From the NCBI RefSeq assembly GCF_030687895.1, contig NZ_CP117452.1:2807501-2871500 (forward strand): 64,000 nucleotides of DNA, read 5' to 3'. Origin of the DNA: Pseudomonas sp. FP198. Its GTDB lineage: Bacteria > Pseudomonadota > Gammaproteobacteria > Pseudomonadales > Pseudomonadaceae. Position 1 is the first letter of the stretch. Each line of letters starts with the position of its first letter. Made by a program: the position numbers and the translations under genes. The notes under the pieces are model-generated. The model was not told the DNA's origin. It searched no databases and was given only the letters and a program-made list of their open reading frames with translations. Of the stretch, positions 36,376 through 45,499 are shown piece by piece.

Positions 36376-37134
36376 ATGAACCGCACTGGCAACACGATCC
36401 TGGTCACTGGCGGCACTTCAGGCATAGGCCTTGGCCTTGCGCTCAGGCTTCACGAGGCGGGAAACAAGGTAATCATCGCGGGACGTCGCAAGGCGCTGCT
36501 CGACAAAGTCGTGTCGGAACATCCGGGTATCGAATCGATATTGCTGGATGTCTGCGATCCACAATCCATCCTGCATGCCAGTGAAACCCTTGCGATCAGC
36601 CATCCGAACCTGAACGTCCTGATCAACAACGCAGGCATCATGCAATGGGAGGACCTGACTGCGCCGGACAATCTGAGCACCGCCGAAGATATCGTGACCA
36701 CCAACCTGCTCGGCACGATTCGCATGGTGTACGCATTTACCCCGCATCTGATCAAACAGCCCAGCGCAACGCTTGTGAATGTCAGCTCCGCCCTGGCATT
36801 CGTCCCGCTGCCGGCGACGCCGACCTACAGCGCAACCAAAGCGGCCGTGCACTCCTTCACTCAAAGTCTTCGAGTACAGCTGGAGGCGTCCTCGGTCGAA
36901 GTCATCGAGCTTGCGCCGCCGGGTGTGCGTACCACTTTGCTTGGGCAGGAAAACGACGAACACGCCATGCCCCTGGAGCAGTTCCTGGATGAAATCTTCG
37001 AACTCCTCGCCATCACTCCGACGCCACAGGAACTTGTCGTCGAGCGCGCCAAGCCATTACGGTTTGCTGAAGCGAATGGTACACATGACGAGGTTCTGAA
37101 AATGCTGGCGGGATACAAAGCGCCAGCTGAATGA
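36376..37134 (+). CDS. Short-chain dehydrogenase/reductase (DltE-like)
   Basis: The 252-residue SDR has TGGTSGIGLG (cofactor loop, 11-20), NNAG (about 90), the catalytic Ser in VNVSSAL and YSATKAAV (Tyr and Lys). It is an NAD(P)H-dependent oxidoreductase of the DltE/YciK type with unknown substrate. It is divergent from a TetR repressor and followed after 37 bp by an F420-type reductase-like gene, so the two may form one operon induced by the TetR ligand. Confidence 0.9.
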   Translation: MNRTGNTILVTGGTSGIGLGLALRLHEAGNKVIIAGRRKALLDKVVSEHPGIESILLDVCDPQSILHASETLAISHPNLNVLINNAGIMQWEDLTAPDNLSTAEDIVTTNLLGTIRMVYAFTPHLIKQPSATLVNVSSALAFVPLPATPTYSATKAAVHSFTQSLRVQLEASSVEVIELAPPGVRTTLLGQENDEHAMPLEQFLDEIFELLAITPTPQELVVERAKPLRFAEANGTHDEVLKMLAGYKAPAE

Positions 37135-37171
37135 TGAAAATTTTGAAAGCTTTTTATGCGAGGCCATCGAA

Positions 37172-37906
37172 ATGAAGATCGGAATTATCGGCGCGGGCAA
37201 CATTGGCGCCACCCTTGCCCGCAAGCTCGCTGCGTGCGGCCATGAAATCAAGCTGGCGAACTCGAAGGGCCCTGAAAGCCTACAGAAACTCGCCAACGAA
37301 ATCGGTGTAAAGGCGGTGACCAGGGAAGAGGCTGTGTCTGGGGTGGACGCGGTTATCCTCTCGATCCCGTTCGCCAAATACCCCGAACTCGGGCAGGCAT
37401 TCAGTAACGTCCCTGAAAAGACCGTCGTCATCGACACCTCCAACTACTATCCAGGCCGTGACGGGGCGATCAAGGACGTCGATGACGGCAAGCCCGAGAG
37501 CATCTGGGTCAGCGAACAGCTTGGCCGCCCGGTCATCAAGGCCTGGAACGCCCTGCTCGCCGCCACGCTCGCCGACAAAGGCCAGCCAGCCGGGTCCTCG
37601 ACACGCATAGCGTTACCTGTGGCAGGGAGCGATCCCGCCGCTTTGGCGATTGCGCAGGATCTTGTCGAGGACACCGGCTTTAGCGCCTTTGTCGCTGGCA
37701 GCCTTGAAGACTCCTGGCGTCAGCAGCCAGGCACACCGGCTTACTGCACCGAGTTGACGTTGCCGGCGTTGGAATTGGCGCTGGATGCGGCTGACAAGAC
37801 TCGGGCGGCGCAAAATCGCGACGCGTTGATCGCCAGGTTCATGGCGCCCGGCAGTCAGTTTTCACATGAGCAAATCGTTGCGTTGAATCGCGCCATGACA
37901 GCCTGA
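37172..37906 (+). CDS. NADPH-dependent F420-reductase-like NAD(P)-binding protein
   Basis: The 244-residue protein opens with the Rossmann motif KIGIIGAGNIGATLARKLAACGHEI, shortened here, and has SIPFAKYPELGQ and KAWNALLAATLADKG, as in the F420-dependent NADP reductase family. Pseudomonas is not known to make F420, so the enzyme probably uses another flavin or cofactor, or acts as an NADP-binding oxidoreductase. It follows the SDR gene on the same strand. Confidence 0.82.
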   Translation: MKIGIIGAGNIGATLARKLAACGHEIKLANSKGPESLQKLANEIGVKAVTREEAVSGVDAVILSIPFAKYPELGQAFSNVPEKTVVIDTSNYYPGRDGAIKDVDDGKPESIWVSEQLGRPVIKAWNALLAATLADKGQPAGSSTRIALPVAGSDPAALAIAQDLVEDTGFSAFVAGSLEDSWRQQPGTPAYCTELTLPALELALDAADKTRAAQNRDALIARFMAPGSQFSHEQIVALNRAMTA

Positions 37907-37949
37907 CTATCTGGTATGTCCTGACGGGCTCAAGATGTTCCTGAACGCT

Positions 37950-38864
37950 CTACCGTTCCAGCCACTCGGGATGAAGCTGAACAAAGTGCGCTTGCAGCCA
38001 TTCGAGAAGAACCTGCACTTGCGGCGCTAGGTGCGTCCGGCTTGGGTACAGCAACGACACTGGGCGAGGAGCTGGTCGGCAGGGTCTTAGAATCTCCACC
38101 AAAGCGCCGCTTTCCAGATACCCGGCCACAGCGATGCCTGGCGCCTGGATTATTCCGAAGCCCGACACACCGCACTGCACGTATGCATTCGATTCGGTGA
38201 CGGTGATGGCGGGATTACTTACAAACGCTCGATCCTGACCTTCTACGATGAAATGCCAGGACAACGGCCTGTTGCTCTGACCGGACAAGAAGTTCACGCC
38301 TCGATGGGAGACTAGGTCGCCGAGTGTCTCGGGTTCGCCGTGCCTGGCGAGATACTCGGGCGCCGCGCACGTCACCATCGTCGCCAATGCAACCGGGCGA
38401 GCGACTAATGTCGAGTCCGGTAAATCGCCTATGCGCAACGCACAGTCGATGCCCTCTCCTATCAAGTCAACGGCTCGGTCGGTCACGCCCAGTATCACGT
38501 TGATGCCTGGGAAGGTGCTGGTGAACGCTTTCAGGCTTCTGATGAAATCCATTTGTGCGAAAGCGGTCGGGATATCGACGCGAAGTCGGCCCGTAAGCGT
38601 TGCCCCGGTGCGGTCGAACATTGAAGTTGCGGCAGAAATGTCCGCAAGAATCTCCTGTACCCGCCCATAGAATCGTTCGCCCTCGACGGTGAGCGCCACC
38701 TTCCTGGTCGTGCGCTGGAAAAGGCGCACACCCAATGATGTCTCCAGCTCCTGAATCGAACGGGTGACCTGGGGGCGCCCGATGTCCAGCGACTCGGCAG
38801 TTTTTGTGAAACTGCCAAGGTCGGCAAGCCTGGCGAATAGGCGCATTGATTGCAGCAACTCCAT
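37950..38864 (-). CDS. LysR-family regulator
   Basis: The 304-residue protein has the N-terminal LysR helix-turn-helix (MRLFARLADLGSFTKTAESLDIGRPQVTRSIQELE in outline, about 6-40) and a substrate-binding domain. It is divergent from the quinone-oxidoreductase-type gene 151 bp away and likely regulates it. The convergent F420-type gene ends 43 bp from its stop. Its inducer is unknown. Confidence 0.9.
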   Translation of the reverse strand: MELLQSMRLFARLADLGSFTKTAESLDIGRPQVTRSIQELETSLGVRLFQRTTRKVALTVEGERFYGRVQEILADISAATSMFDRTGATLTGRLRVDIPTAFAQMDFIRSLKAFTSTFPGINVILGVTDRAVDLIGEGIDCALRIGDLPDSTLVARPVALATMVTCAAPEYLARHGEPETLGDLVSHRGVNFLSGQSNRPLSWHFIVEGQDRAFVSNPAITVTESNAYVQCGVSGFGIIQAPGIAVAGYLESGALVEILRPCRPAPRPVSLLYPSRTHLAPQVQVLLEWLQAHFVQLHPEWLER

Positions 38865-39015
38865 GAGGTCAGGCCCTGGCTAACGCTATTGTTGCCGCAG
38901 AATATAACAATCATGTCTTTCTTCACGCATTTATTGCGCCTCTCTAAAAGCGAACCATGTGCACAAGGCGAACCCTTTGCGGTTTGCCATCACTGACTCG
39001 TTTTGGAGATTCACA

Positions 39016-40026
39016 ATGAAAGCCTGGCTATTGAAAGACTTCGGACTCGACAATCTGCAACTGGAAGAGACGGCTACCCCCCACCCTGGGCCCGGCGAAC
39101 TGCTGGTCAAGGTTGGCGCTATCTCGCTCAACTTTCGCGACAAGGCCATCGTCGACGGCATTTATGAGCCGCATAAGGTGCCCAAGCCCCTCATTCCCGT
39201 AAGTGATGCGGCCGGAACAGTGATCGCTGTTGGCGACGGTGTGACGCGCTTCAAAATTGGTGATCGGGTCAACTCGCACCTGTACTCCCGTTGGCTGGAT
39301 GGCGAGCCCGGACCCAATGAGCCGGATTACTGTTTTGGATCACCATTGCCCGGTGGCTTGGCCGAATACATGATCATCCATCAGGAAAGCGCCGTGGGTG
39401 CGCCTGACAACATGAGCGATGAAGAGGCCGCTACGCTGCCGATTGCCGCGCTCACGGCATGGTATTCACTGGTGGACTTCGGGCAGATTGAGCCTGGACA
39501 AACCGTATTGGTCCAAGGCACTGGCGGTGTGTCCATATTTGCCGTGCAGATCGCAACTGCGCTTGGCGCCAAGGTGATCGCAACGTCGAGTACCGACGAA
39601 AATCTGCAAGCTGTGAAGAGATTGGGAGCCGTAGCAGGCGTCAACTACAGGACTACGCCAGACTGGGCAGACGAAGTGCTGAGGCTGACCGATGGTAAAG
39701 GCGTGGATCTGCTGCTGGATGTGGCTGGAGGCAGCGGCATCAATCAATCGATCGCAGCGACCAAGGCATCCGGGCGGATTGCGCAGATCGGCTTCTTGAC
39801 CGGCCAGACTGCAGAACTTGAACTGATGCCTCTCATCTTCCGCCAGACAACCATTCGCGGTATTGCGGTGGCGCCGCGCTCATCGTTCGAGCGGATGAAT
39901 GCATTTCTCAACCAACACAGGATTCGCCCTGTGATCGATCAGGTGTATCCGTTCGAGAAAGCCCGGGAAGCTTACGAGCACCTTGCAAAAGGAGCATTTG
40001 GAAAGGTTGTAATCAAGATCGCCTGA
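39016..40026 (+). CDS. Medium-chain (zinc-less type) NAD(P)-dependent oxidoreductase
   Basis: The 336-residue protein is an MDR family quinone/alcohol oxidoreductase: MKAWLLKDFGLDNLQLEE start, GTGGVSIFAVQIATALGA coenzyme loop and DLLLDVAGGSGINQS. The structural zinc loop is missing, as in quinone-oxidoreductase-like members. ATG 39016 with GGAG 8 bp upstream is the start; the upstream extension of the frame has no homology. Substrate unknown. It is divergent from a LysR gene that probably controls it. Confidence 0.86.
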   Translation: MKAWLLKDFGLDNLQLEETATPHPGPGELLVKVGAISLNFRDKAIVDGIYEPHKVPKPLIPVSDAAGTVIAVGDGVTRFKIGDRVNSHLYSRWLDGEPGPNEPDYCFGSPLPGGLAEYMIIHQESAVGAPDNMSDEEAATLPIAALTAWYSLVDFGQIEPGQTVLVQGTGGVSIFAVQIATALGAKVIATSSTDENLQAVKRLGAVAGVNYRTTPDWADEVLRLTDGKGVDLLLDVAGGSGINQSIAATKASGRIAQIGFLTGQTAELELMPLIFRQTTIRGIAVAPRSSFERMNAFLNQHRIRPVIDQVYPFEKAREAYEHLAKGAFGKVVIKIA

Positions 40027-40033
40027 ACCACTG

Positions 40034-40058
40034 AGGCGCCAACATGGCGCCTTTTTTT
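40034..40058 (+). terminator. Rho-independent terminator of the MDR gene
   Basis: AGGCGCC pairs with GGCGCCT around AACAT and is followed by TTTTTT, 8 bp after the stop. The convergent HAD gene ends 20 bp beyond. Confidence 0.88.
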
Positions 40059-40077
40059 GCGGTAAGGCCGCATCGCA

Positions 40078-40698
40078 TCAAGACAAAGAAGCTTCCGCGC
40101 GTTGCTGCGCGGCTCCTTTGGGCCTGAACATCTGCTGCCACTCAAGCTGCGCCTGGACAACAGCTACCGCCTCCAGCACCTTCTGCGCCCAGCCCTCGTC
40201 CTCCGGATGCACCACGACAACACGAAAGCCGTGGTCATCGCCTTCAAGCTGCACGCCTTCCGAATCATCGACGTGCAAGTCGATATCGAACGCCGGCGGG
40301 TACTTGGAGGGTGAGTTCTCCAGCCCATGCACCGTCAGGGCACGGTTGTGCAGGACGCTGTTGACCACACCATCGACGCGGATGCCGTACAGCAGCAGCC
40401 AACGGCGGATATAGGACGGCGTGCGGCCGGACGAGGTGTAGACCCAGATGCTGCAATCCTGGCGACGCAGTTCCCGGATCAGCGAGCGGGTGCCCCGGCG
40501 CAGCGGCTCACCCAACCAACGGTGAATGCAGGCCGGCAGCCGGCTTTGCTCGACTTCGCAGTGGTGGAGTTGGCAGGCGAGCGTGTCATCGATATCAAAG
40601 GAAATCCGTATGCGCTGGCGCTTGAACAGCTGCGTCGGCAATGCGCCGCGGATGGCCTGCCCTACCCGGCTGCTGAATGTTCTGCATTTGACGTCCAT
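40078..40698 (-). CDS. Small HAD-superfamily protein
   Basis: The 206-residue protein has the HAD nucleophile motif SFDIDDTLAC (about residue 36), WVYTSSGRTPSY as motif II and LHVDDSEGVQL near the acidic motif. It may be a phosphatase or a nucleotidase; the substrate is unknown. The start ATG 40698 overlaps the stop of the Fic-like gene (TGATG), so the two are translationally coupled and probably act together. Confidence 0.72.
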   Translation of the reverse strand: MDVKCRTFSSRVGQAIRGALPTQLFKRQRIRISFDIDDTLACQLHHCEVEQSRLPACIHRWLGEPLRRGTRSLIRELRRQDCSIWVYTSSGRTPSYIRRWLLLYGIRVDGVVNSVLHNRALTVHGLENSPSKYPPAFDIDLHVDDSEGVQLEGDDHGFRVVVVHPEDEGWAQKVLEAVAVVQAQLEWQQMFRPKGAAQQRAEASLS

Positions 40699-41396
40699 CA
40701 ATGGCCACCTTGGGAAAGCGGCAAAGATTCGCCTTTGAGAAAAAACTTCATTGGATCGGGTGCCTGTTCTTCTAAAAACGCTGCGTATTTTTTCTTGATC
40801 TTGGGCAATTCGTACAACGCCTTGACGCCATGCTTGGCAGAGTTGCGTATCACCGAGGACGGGTTGAAATAGCCTTCGGCATTTTCCAGTGTCAATACAA
40901 AAGGCGGCAAGCCCGCGCGCATCAGCAGATAGCTGACAATAAGCGACCCACTGCGGTTGTTACCTTCGATGAACAACTGCGGCTTGCTGAGAATCCGTAC
41001 ATAGACGCCTGCCGCGCGCTTCCACACCGACTCGCTGCGATAGGCACAATACCAGTTGTACAAATCCTTGATGCCTCCTTCAACATTGTTGAAGAAATGC
41101 GCCTCGGTCGCTGCCAGGTGATGGGCGTATTCCAACCGACGCGCAGGGTCTCGGCCACAGAGCACCGTGGCGTTGATCTCCAGCATCAGGTTCAGTTGCT
41201 GCAGATCGAACAGGTCGACGCCGCGGGCAACATATTCGTCAACCAACGCATAACCTTCAAGCACATTCTGCAGCACTTCATCGGTCAACGGGTCACGCGG
41301 CTCGGTGAAGTGCCGGCTGAGCTGGGCGAAGCGATCCTGTACTTCCCGTAGTGCGCGTTCAATCGCTGGCAAATCAAGGCGATGCGTAGCAGGCAT
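40698..41396 (-). CDS. Fic-domain-like protein with altered active site
   Basis: The 232-residue protein has a Fic-type core, with the loop QLFIEGNNRSGSLIVSYLLMRAG (140 onward). The canonical HPFxxGNGR would need His at position 140; it is Gln, and the GNG reads GNN. AMP transfer by the usual mechanism is therefore unlikely, though phosphocholine or other transfer or a structural role is possible. AAGGAG precedes ATG 41396. It is overlapped by a HAD gene, which could reverse or process the modification. It occupies the place where phoU usually follows pstB. Confidence 0.72.
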   Translation of the reverse strand: MPATHRLDLPAIERALREVQDRFAQLSRHFTEPRDPLTDEVLQNVLEGYALVDEYVARGVDLFDLQQLNLMLEINATVLCGRDPARRLEYAHHLAATEAHFFNNVEGGIKDLYNWYCAYRSESVWKRAAGVYVRILSKPQLFIEGNNRSGSLIVSYLLMRAGLPPFVLTLENAEGYFNPSSVIRNSAKHGVKALYELPKIKKKYAAFLEEQAPDPMKFFLKGESLPLSQGGH

Positions 41397-41440
41397 TGGT
41401 GCTCCTTGGAAAACGCTTGGTAAATGTCTACCGGATGCCC

Positions 41441-41456
41441 GCCAAATCCATTTGGC
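41441..41456. repeat. Perfect palindrome between pstB and the Fic-like gene
   Basis: GCCAAAT-CC-ATTTGGC, 45 bp upstream of the Fic-like start. No T-run follows on the minus strand, so it is more likely a protein site or an RNA processing element than a terminator. Confidence 0.4.
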
Positions 41457-41491
41457 TTCTGCAGGGATGCGGCCTTGACCTGATGTGTGGC

Positions 41492-42310
41492 TTAGCTGAA
41501 CTTGCCGCTGATGTAATCGCCGGTCATCTGTTCACGCGGGTTGTCGAAAATCTGCGTCGTCGGGCCCATCTCGACCAGATAACCGGTGCGCGTGCCCTGG
41601 GAAATATCCACCGAGAAAAACGCCGTGGTGTCAGCCACGCGGATGGCCTGCTGCATGTTGTGGGTCACCAGGGCGATGGTGTAGTCCTTCTTCAACTCGA
41701 CCATCAGCTCCTCGACCCGCCGGGTAGCGATCGGGTCGAGTGCCGAACACGGTTCATCCAACAGCAGCACTTCCGGCTCGGTGGCGATGGCGCGGGCAAT
41801 GCACAGGCGCTGTTGCTGGCCGCCGGAGAGCGACAGGCCGCTGACCTTGAGCTTGTCCTTGACTTCGTCCCACAGCGCGGCGCCTTGCAGCGCATGCTTG
41901 ACCCGGTCACCGATGTCGCCCTTGTAGCGGTTGAGGCGCAGGCCAAACGCGACGTTGTCGAAAATGCTCATCGAAAACGGGTTCGGCTGCTGGAATACCA
42001 TGCCGATGTAACGGCGCACGACCACCGGGTCAACGCCCTTGCCGTAGACGTCCTGTCCGAGGAAATGCACGTGGCCTTCGAAACGGAACCCTTTCACCAG
42101 GTCGTTCATCCGGTTGAGGCTGCGCAACACGGTGCTCTTGCCACAGCCGGAAGGACCGATGAACCCGGTGATCTTGTTTTTCTCGATCGGCACATGGCTG
42201 TCACGGACCGCCATGAAGTTGCCATAAAAAATCTTGTCCAGTTTGCAGTCCATGACTACAGGTGCCTGGGTGACAAACGGAGCGGCTATTTGCGCAGTGG
42301 ATACGTTCAA
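41492..42310 (-). CDS. pstB: Phosphate ABC transporter ATPase PstB
   Basis: The 272-residue ATPase has Walker [28 protein letters not shown], signature LSGGQQQR and Walker [14 protein letters not shown]. It energises phosphate import through PstCA. Start TTG 42310 has GGGAG upstream; ATG 42253 is an alternative. Its sequence differs from the usual gammaproteobacterial PstB ([15 protein letters not shown]..., [16 protein letters not shown]), so this pst set may have another origin. The normal phoU gene does not follow; a Fic-like gene does. Confidence 0.93.
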   Translation of the reverse strand: MNVSTAQIAAPFVTQAPVVMDCKLDKIFYGNFMAVRDSHVPIEKNKITGFIGPSGCGKSTVLRSLNRMNDLVKGFRFEGHVHFLGQDVYGKGVDPVVVRRYIGMVFQQPNPFSMSIFDNVAFGLRLNRYKGDIGDRVKHALQGAALWDEVKDKLKVSGLSLSGGQQQRLCIARAIATEPEVLLLDEPCSALDPIATRRVEELMVELKKDYTIALVTHNMQQAIRVADTTAFFSVDISQGTRTGYLVEMGPTTQIFDNPREQMTGDYISGKFS

Positions 42311-42328
42311 GATCAGATGCTCCCGTTC

Positions 42329-43240
42329 TTAATACTTGGGCTTGCCGAAAATACGGCTGATGATGTTCACGAACAGCACGATCATCACCAGCACCAGTGA
42401 GGCCGCCCATGCGAGCTCGAGCTGGTTGTCGAAAGGCATCCCGGAGAAGTTGTAGATCAGCACCGCCAGCGAGGCCGTCGGGTTCATGACCTCGAGGTTG
42501 CCCTGGTGGTAAATCCAGTAGTTGCTGAACAGCGCGGTAAACAGCAGAGGCGCGGTCTCGCCCGCGGCACGTGCCACGGCCAGCATGACGCCGGTGAGGA
42601 TGGCCGGCATGCCGGTGGGCAAGACGATTTTCCAGATCACCTGCGAGCGGGTGCAGCCCATGCCATAGGCAGCGTCCTTCATGATCTTGGGCACCATGCG
42701 CATCGACTCTTCCGCCGTCAGCACGACGATCGGCAGCATCAGCACGGCCAGTGCCACGCCGCCCGCCGGCGCCGAATACGTACCGGTGGTCATCACCACC
42801 AGGGCGTAGGCAAATACCCCGGCCAGGATCGACGGCAGGCCGGTGAGCATCTTGGCGGCAAACCGTGCGGCGTTGCCCAATTTGCTGTCCGGTCCAAGCT
42901 CAGCCAGGAAGACGGCGGCCATGATGCCGATCGGCACCGCGATGGCGGCCGCGATACCGACCATCACGAAGGTACCTGCCATGGCGTTGCCGAAGCCGCC
43001 ACCCATTTCGAAGCCGGTCGGTGGCAGTTCGGTAAAGACTTCCAGGTTCAGGCGCGCGCCACCACGGGTGATCAGCATGTAGAGCACGGAAATCAGCGGC
43101 ACGCTGGCGAGCAGCGCACCGGCCCAGACCAGCGTGGTCAGGATCAGGCTGCGCAGTGCGCGGCCTTCGAACTTGCGCTGCAAGCTGGGCATCGCGCCCG
43201 CTGGCGCGGTCAAGTCTGTTGCGGCAGTGAGGTCTGTCAT
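42329..43240 (-). CDS. pstA: Phosphate ABC transporter permease PstA
   Basis: The 303-residue protein has six membrane helices and the inner-membrane ABC loop motif EESMRMVPKIMKDAAYGMGCTRSQVIWKIVLPTGMP in outline, plus ARAAGETAPLLFTALF. It forms the channel with PstC. ATG 43240 shares its first base with the pstC stop (TGATG), giving coupled translation; GTG 43243 is the alternative. Confidence 0.94.
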   Translation of the reverse strand: MTDLTAATDLTAPAGAMPSLQRKFEGRALRSLILTTLVWAGALLASVPLISVLYMLITRGGARLNLEVFTELPPTGFEMGGGFGNAMAGTFVMVGIAAAIAVPIGIMAAVFLAELGPDSKLGNAARFAAKMLTGLPSILAGVFAYALVVMTTGTYSAPAGGVALAVLMLPIVVLTAEESMRMVPKIMKDAAYGMGCTRSQVIWKIVLPTGMPAILTGVMLAVARAAGETAPLLFTALFSNYWIYHQGNLEVMNPTASLAVLIYNFSGMPFDNQLELAWAASLVLVMIVLFVNIISRIFGKPKY

Positions 43241-44205
43241 CACTTATTACCCCGTTGGGCATACATCATGATCATCGAACCAAAAATGTTCACGATCAGC
43301 GTAATCAACATCAGCACCAGGGCGGCATACATCAACACCTCGATCTCGTTCGGCCCGGCCTCGGGGAAGTTCAACGCCAGCAGGGCAGCAAGCGTGTTGG
43401 CCGGAGCAAACAGCGAGAGGGAAATGTTGTTGGCGTTGCCGACCAGCATGGCCAGCGCCATCGTCTCGCCCAGGGCGCGCCCGAGGCCCAGCACCAGGGA
43501 GCCGAAGATGCCGGTGGCGGCAGAAGGCACCATCACCTTGAGAATCGCTTCCCAGTGAGTCGTCCCCATGCCGTAGGCGGCCTGCTTGGTCTTCATGGGT
43601 ACGCCGGTGAGCGCATCCTGCGAAACGGCGGCGATGGTGGGCAGAATCATGATCGCAAGCACCAGCGCCGCCGGTAGCAGCCCGGGCCCGCTCAGGGACG
43701 TGCCGAAAAAGGGTATCCAGCCGAGTTCGCTGTTCAGCCAGGTTGTCAACGGCCGAATCGCCGGGATCACCACGTAGATCCCCCACAGGCCATAAACCAC
43801 GCTGGGGATGGCCGCGAGCAGTTCGACGATGGTGCGGAAAATGGCGGCGAGCTTGGGCGGCAGGAAATCCTGGGTCAGGAAAATCGCCATGCTGACACCA
43901 AAAAAGCCGGCGATCAGCAACGCGATCAAGGCGCTGTAGAGCGTGCCCCAGATAGCCGGCAGGATGCCGTATTTGCCCTGGTTGACGTCCCAGACGCTGC
44001 CCAGGAGCACGTCGAAACCGTGTTTCTCCATGCCGGGAATTGCCTTTCGGCCCACCTCGAACACCAGCGCAAATACCAGCGCCAGAATCAGCACCACGCC
44101 GATGCGCGCTAGCGCACGGAAAGTGCGATCAACCAGGAAATCCTTCGTCGAGGGTGGCTGGCAGGCAGAGTCCGGATTAACCGGTACGACAAAAGGTTTG
44201 TTCAT
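43240..44205 (-). CDS. pstC: Phosphate ABC transporter permease PstC
   Basis: The 321-residue protein has six membrane helices, SQDALTGVPMKTKQAAYGMGTTHWEAI as the coupling loop and GLGRALGETMALAMLVGN, typical of PstC. It is the partner of PstA in the inner membrane. It follows pstS by 74 bp and overlaps pstA at the stop. Confidence 0.94.
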   Translation of the reverse strand: MNKPFVVPVNPDSACQPPSTKDFLVDRTFRALARIGVVLILALVFALVFEVGRKAIPGMEKHGFDVLLGSVWDVNQGKYGILPAIWGTLYSALIALLIAGFFGVSMAIFLTQDFLPPKLAAIFRTIVELLAAIPSVVYGLWGIYVVIPAIRPLTTWLNSELGWIPFFGTSLSGPGLLPAALVLAIMILPTIAAVSQDALTGVPMKTKQAAYGMGTTHWEAILKVMVPSAATGIFGSLVLGLGRALGETMALAMLVGNANNISLSLFAPANTLAALLALNFPEAGPNEIEVLMYAALVLMLITLIVNIFGSMIMMYAQRGNK

Positions 44206-44279
44206 GGGCTAAGTCCGGAACAGGGGGAAAACTCTCCCGGCGCGGCGCAGAGGCACACACCGAGAGAGACCTCACGGTG

Positions 44280-45311
44280 TTACTGAATGTTGGCGGATGC
44301 TTTGCGAACCTGCTCGACGACCGATGCCGGCAATGGGATGTAGCCCATCGAATCGGCGATCTTCTGTCCTTCGGTCAGGCTGTATTCGACCATTTCACGC
44401 ATCGCCTTGGCCTTGGCCGGGTTGCCGTTGTCCTTGCGGAAGATCATCCAGGTGTAGGACGTGATCGGGTAGGACTTGGCGCCGTCCGGATCCGGCAGCC
44501 AGGCCACCAGGTTTTCCGGCATCTTCACCGCCGCCAGGGCCTCTGCACCGCTCTCGGCGTTCGGCACGACGTACTTGCCGGCCTTGTTCTGCAGTTGGGC
44601 GAAGTCGACCTTGGCGAGCTTGGCGAAGCCGTATTCGATATAGCCAATCGCGCCCGGGGTCTGACGCACGGTAGCGGTCACACCATCGTTTTTCGGCGAC
44701 TTGATGAACTTGTCACTGGCCGGCCAGTTGACAGTGTTGCCCTCGCCCAGCGCCTGCTTGAAGTCTGGATTGATGGTTGCCAGGTGCTTGGTGAATACCG
44801 CGGTGGTACCGCTGGAGTCCGCACGTACAACGACAGTGATCGGCGTATCGGTGAGTTTCAGGTCCGGGTTGGCGGCAGCGATCTGCGGATCGTTCCATTT
44901 GGTGATCTTGCCCAGGAAGATGTTCGAGTACACATCGCGTGGCAGCTTGAGGCCCTTGGGATTGCCCGGCAGGTTGTAGGCCAGCACGATTTCACCGGCG
45001 GTCATCGGCAACAGCTGCACGCCTTCGGCAACCTTGGCGATGTCTTCTTCTTTCATCGCCGAGTCACTGGCGGCGAAATCAACGGTCTTGTTCAGGAAGT
45101 CCTGTACGCCCGCACCGCTGCCCTTGGATTGGTAATCCACGGTGACACCGTCGGATTTCTTGCTGAAATCCTTGAACCAGGTCAGGTAGATCGGAGCTGG
45201 AAAACTCGCCCCAGACCCCGTCAGACGGACGTTCTCTGCAGCGAAGGACGCCGAGGTGGCACAAAGAGAAACCGTAACGGCGAGCGCAGCAGACTTCATC
45301 AAACTTTTCAT
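44280..45311 (-). CDS. pstS: Periplasmic phosphate-binding protein PstS
   Basis: The 343-residue protein has a signal peptide (cleavage near SFA-AENV, about residue 23), then VRLTGSGASFPAPIYLTWFKDF, the phosphate-binding region of PstS, and RADSSGTTAVFTKHL. It binds inorganic phosphate in the periplasm. ATG 45311 is taken since the signal peptide starts there, with AAGGA upstream. A Pho-box-like sequence lies 49-67 bp before the start codon. Confidence 0.94.
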   Translation of the reverse strand: MKSLMKSAALAVTVSLCATSASFAAENVRLTGSGASFPAPIYLTWFKDFSKKSDGVTVDYQSKGSGAGVQDFLNKTVDFAASDSAMKEEDIAKVAEGVQLLPMTAGEIVLAYNLPGNPKGLKLPRDVYSNIFLGKITKWNDPQIAAANPDLKLTDTPITVVVRADSSGTTAVFTKHLATINPDFKQALGEGNTVNWPASDKFIKSPKNDGVTATVRQTPGAIGYIEYGFAKLAKVDFAQLQNKAGKYVVPNAESGAEALAAVKMPENLVAWLPDPDGAKSYPITSYTWMIFRKDNGNPAKAKAMREMVEYSLTEGQKIADSMGYIPLPASVVEQVRKASANIQ

Positions 45312-45359
45312 TAAAAGAAATTCCTTGTGATGACGGGCCGGGGAACTCTGCAACATTCT

Positions 45360-45378
45360 TGTTACGGTTTTATGAATG
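45360..45378 (-). promoter_or_regulatory. Pho box (PhoB site) in front of pstS
   Basis: On the minus strand CATTCATAAAACCGTAACA matches the consensus CTGTCATAAAACTGTCACA at 15 of 19 positions. It lies about 50 bp from the pstS start and within the 188-bp region shared with divergent ppk2. PhoB would activate pstSCAB on phosphate limitation, and could affect ppk2. Confidence 0.72.
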
Positions 45379-45499
45379 CGCAGTGGCAAAGTGCACTTAT
45401 GTCCGTCAGATAACGCCTACAGCACGTCGGCTGCTGTAATCGCCTCGTAACAAATTGCGACTAACACTTCGCCATCTCCTACAACGCGAGCCCACGCCC

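Noticed and set aside
41441..41456. Palindrome as pst terminator
   Set aside because: The loop is only two bases and no T-run follows on the pst strand.
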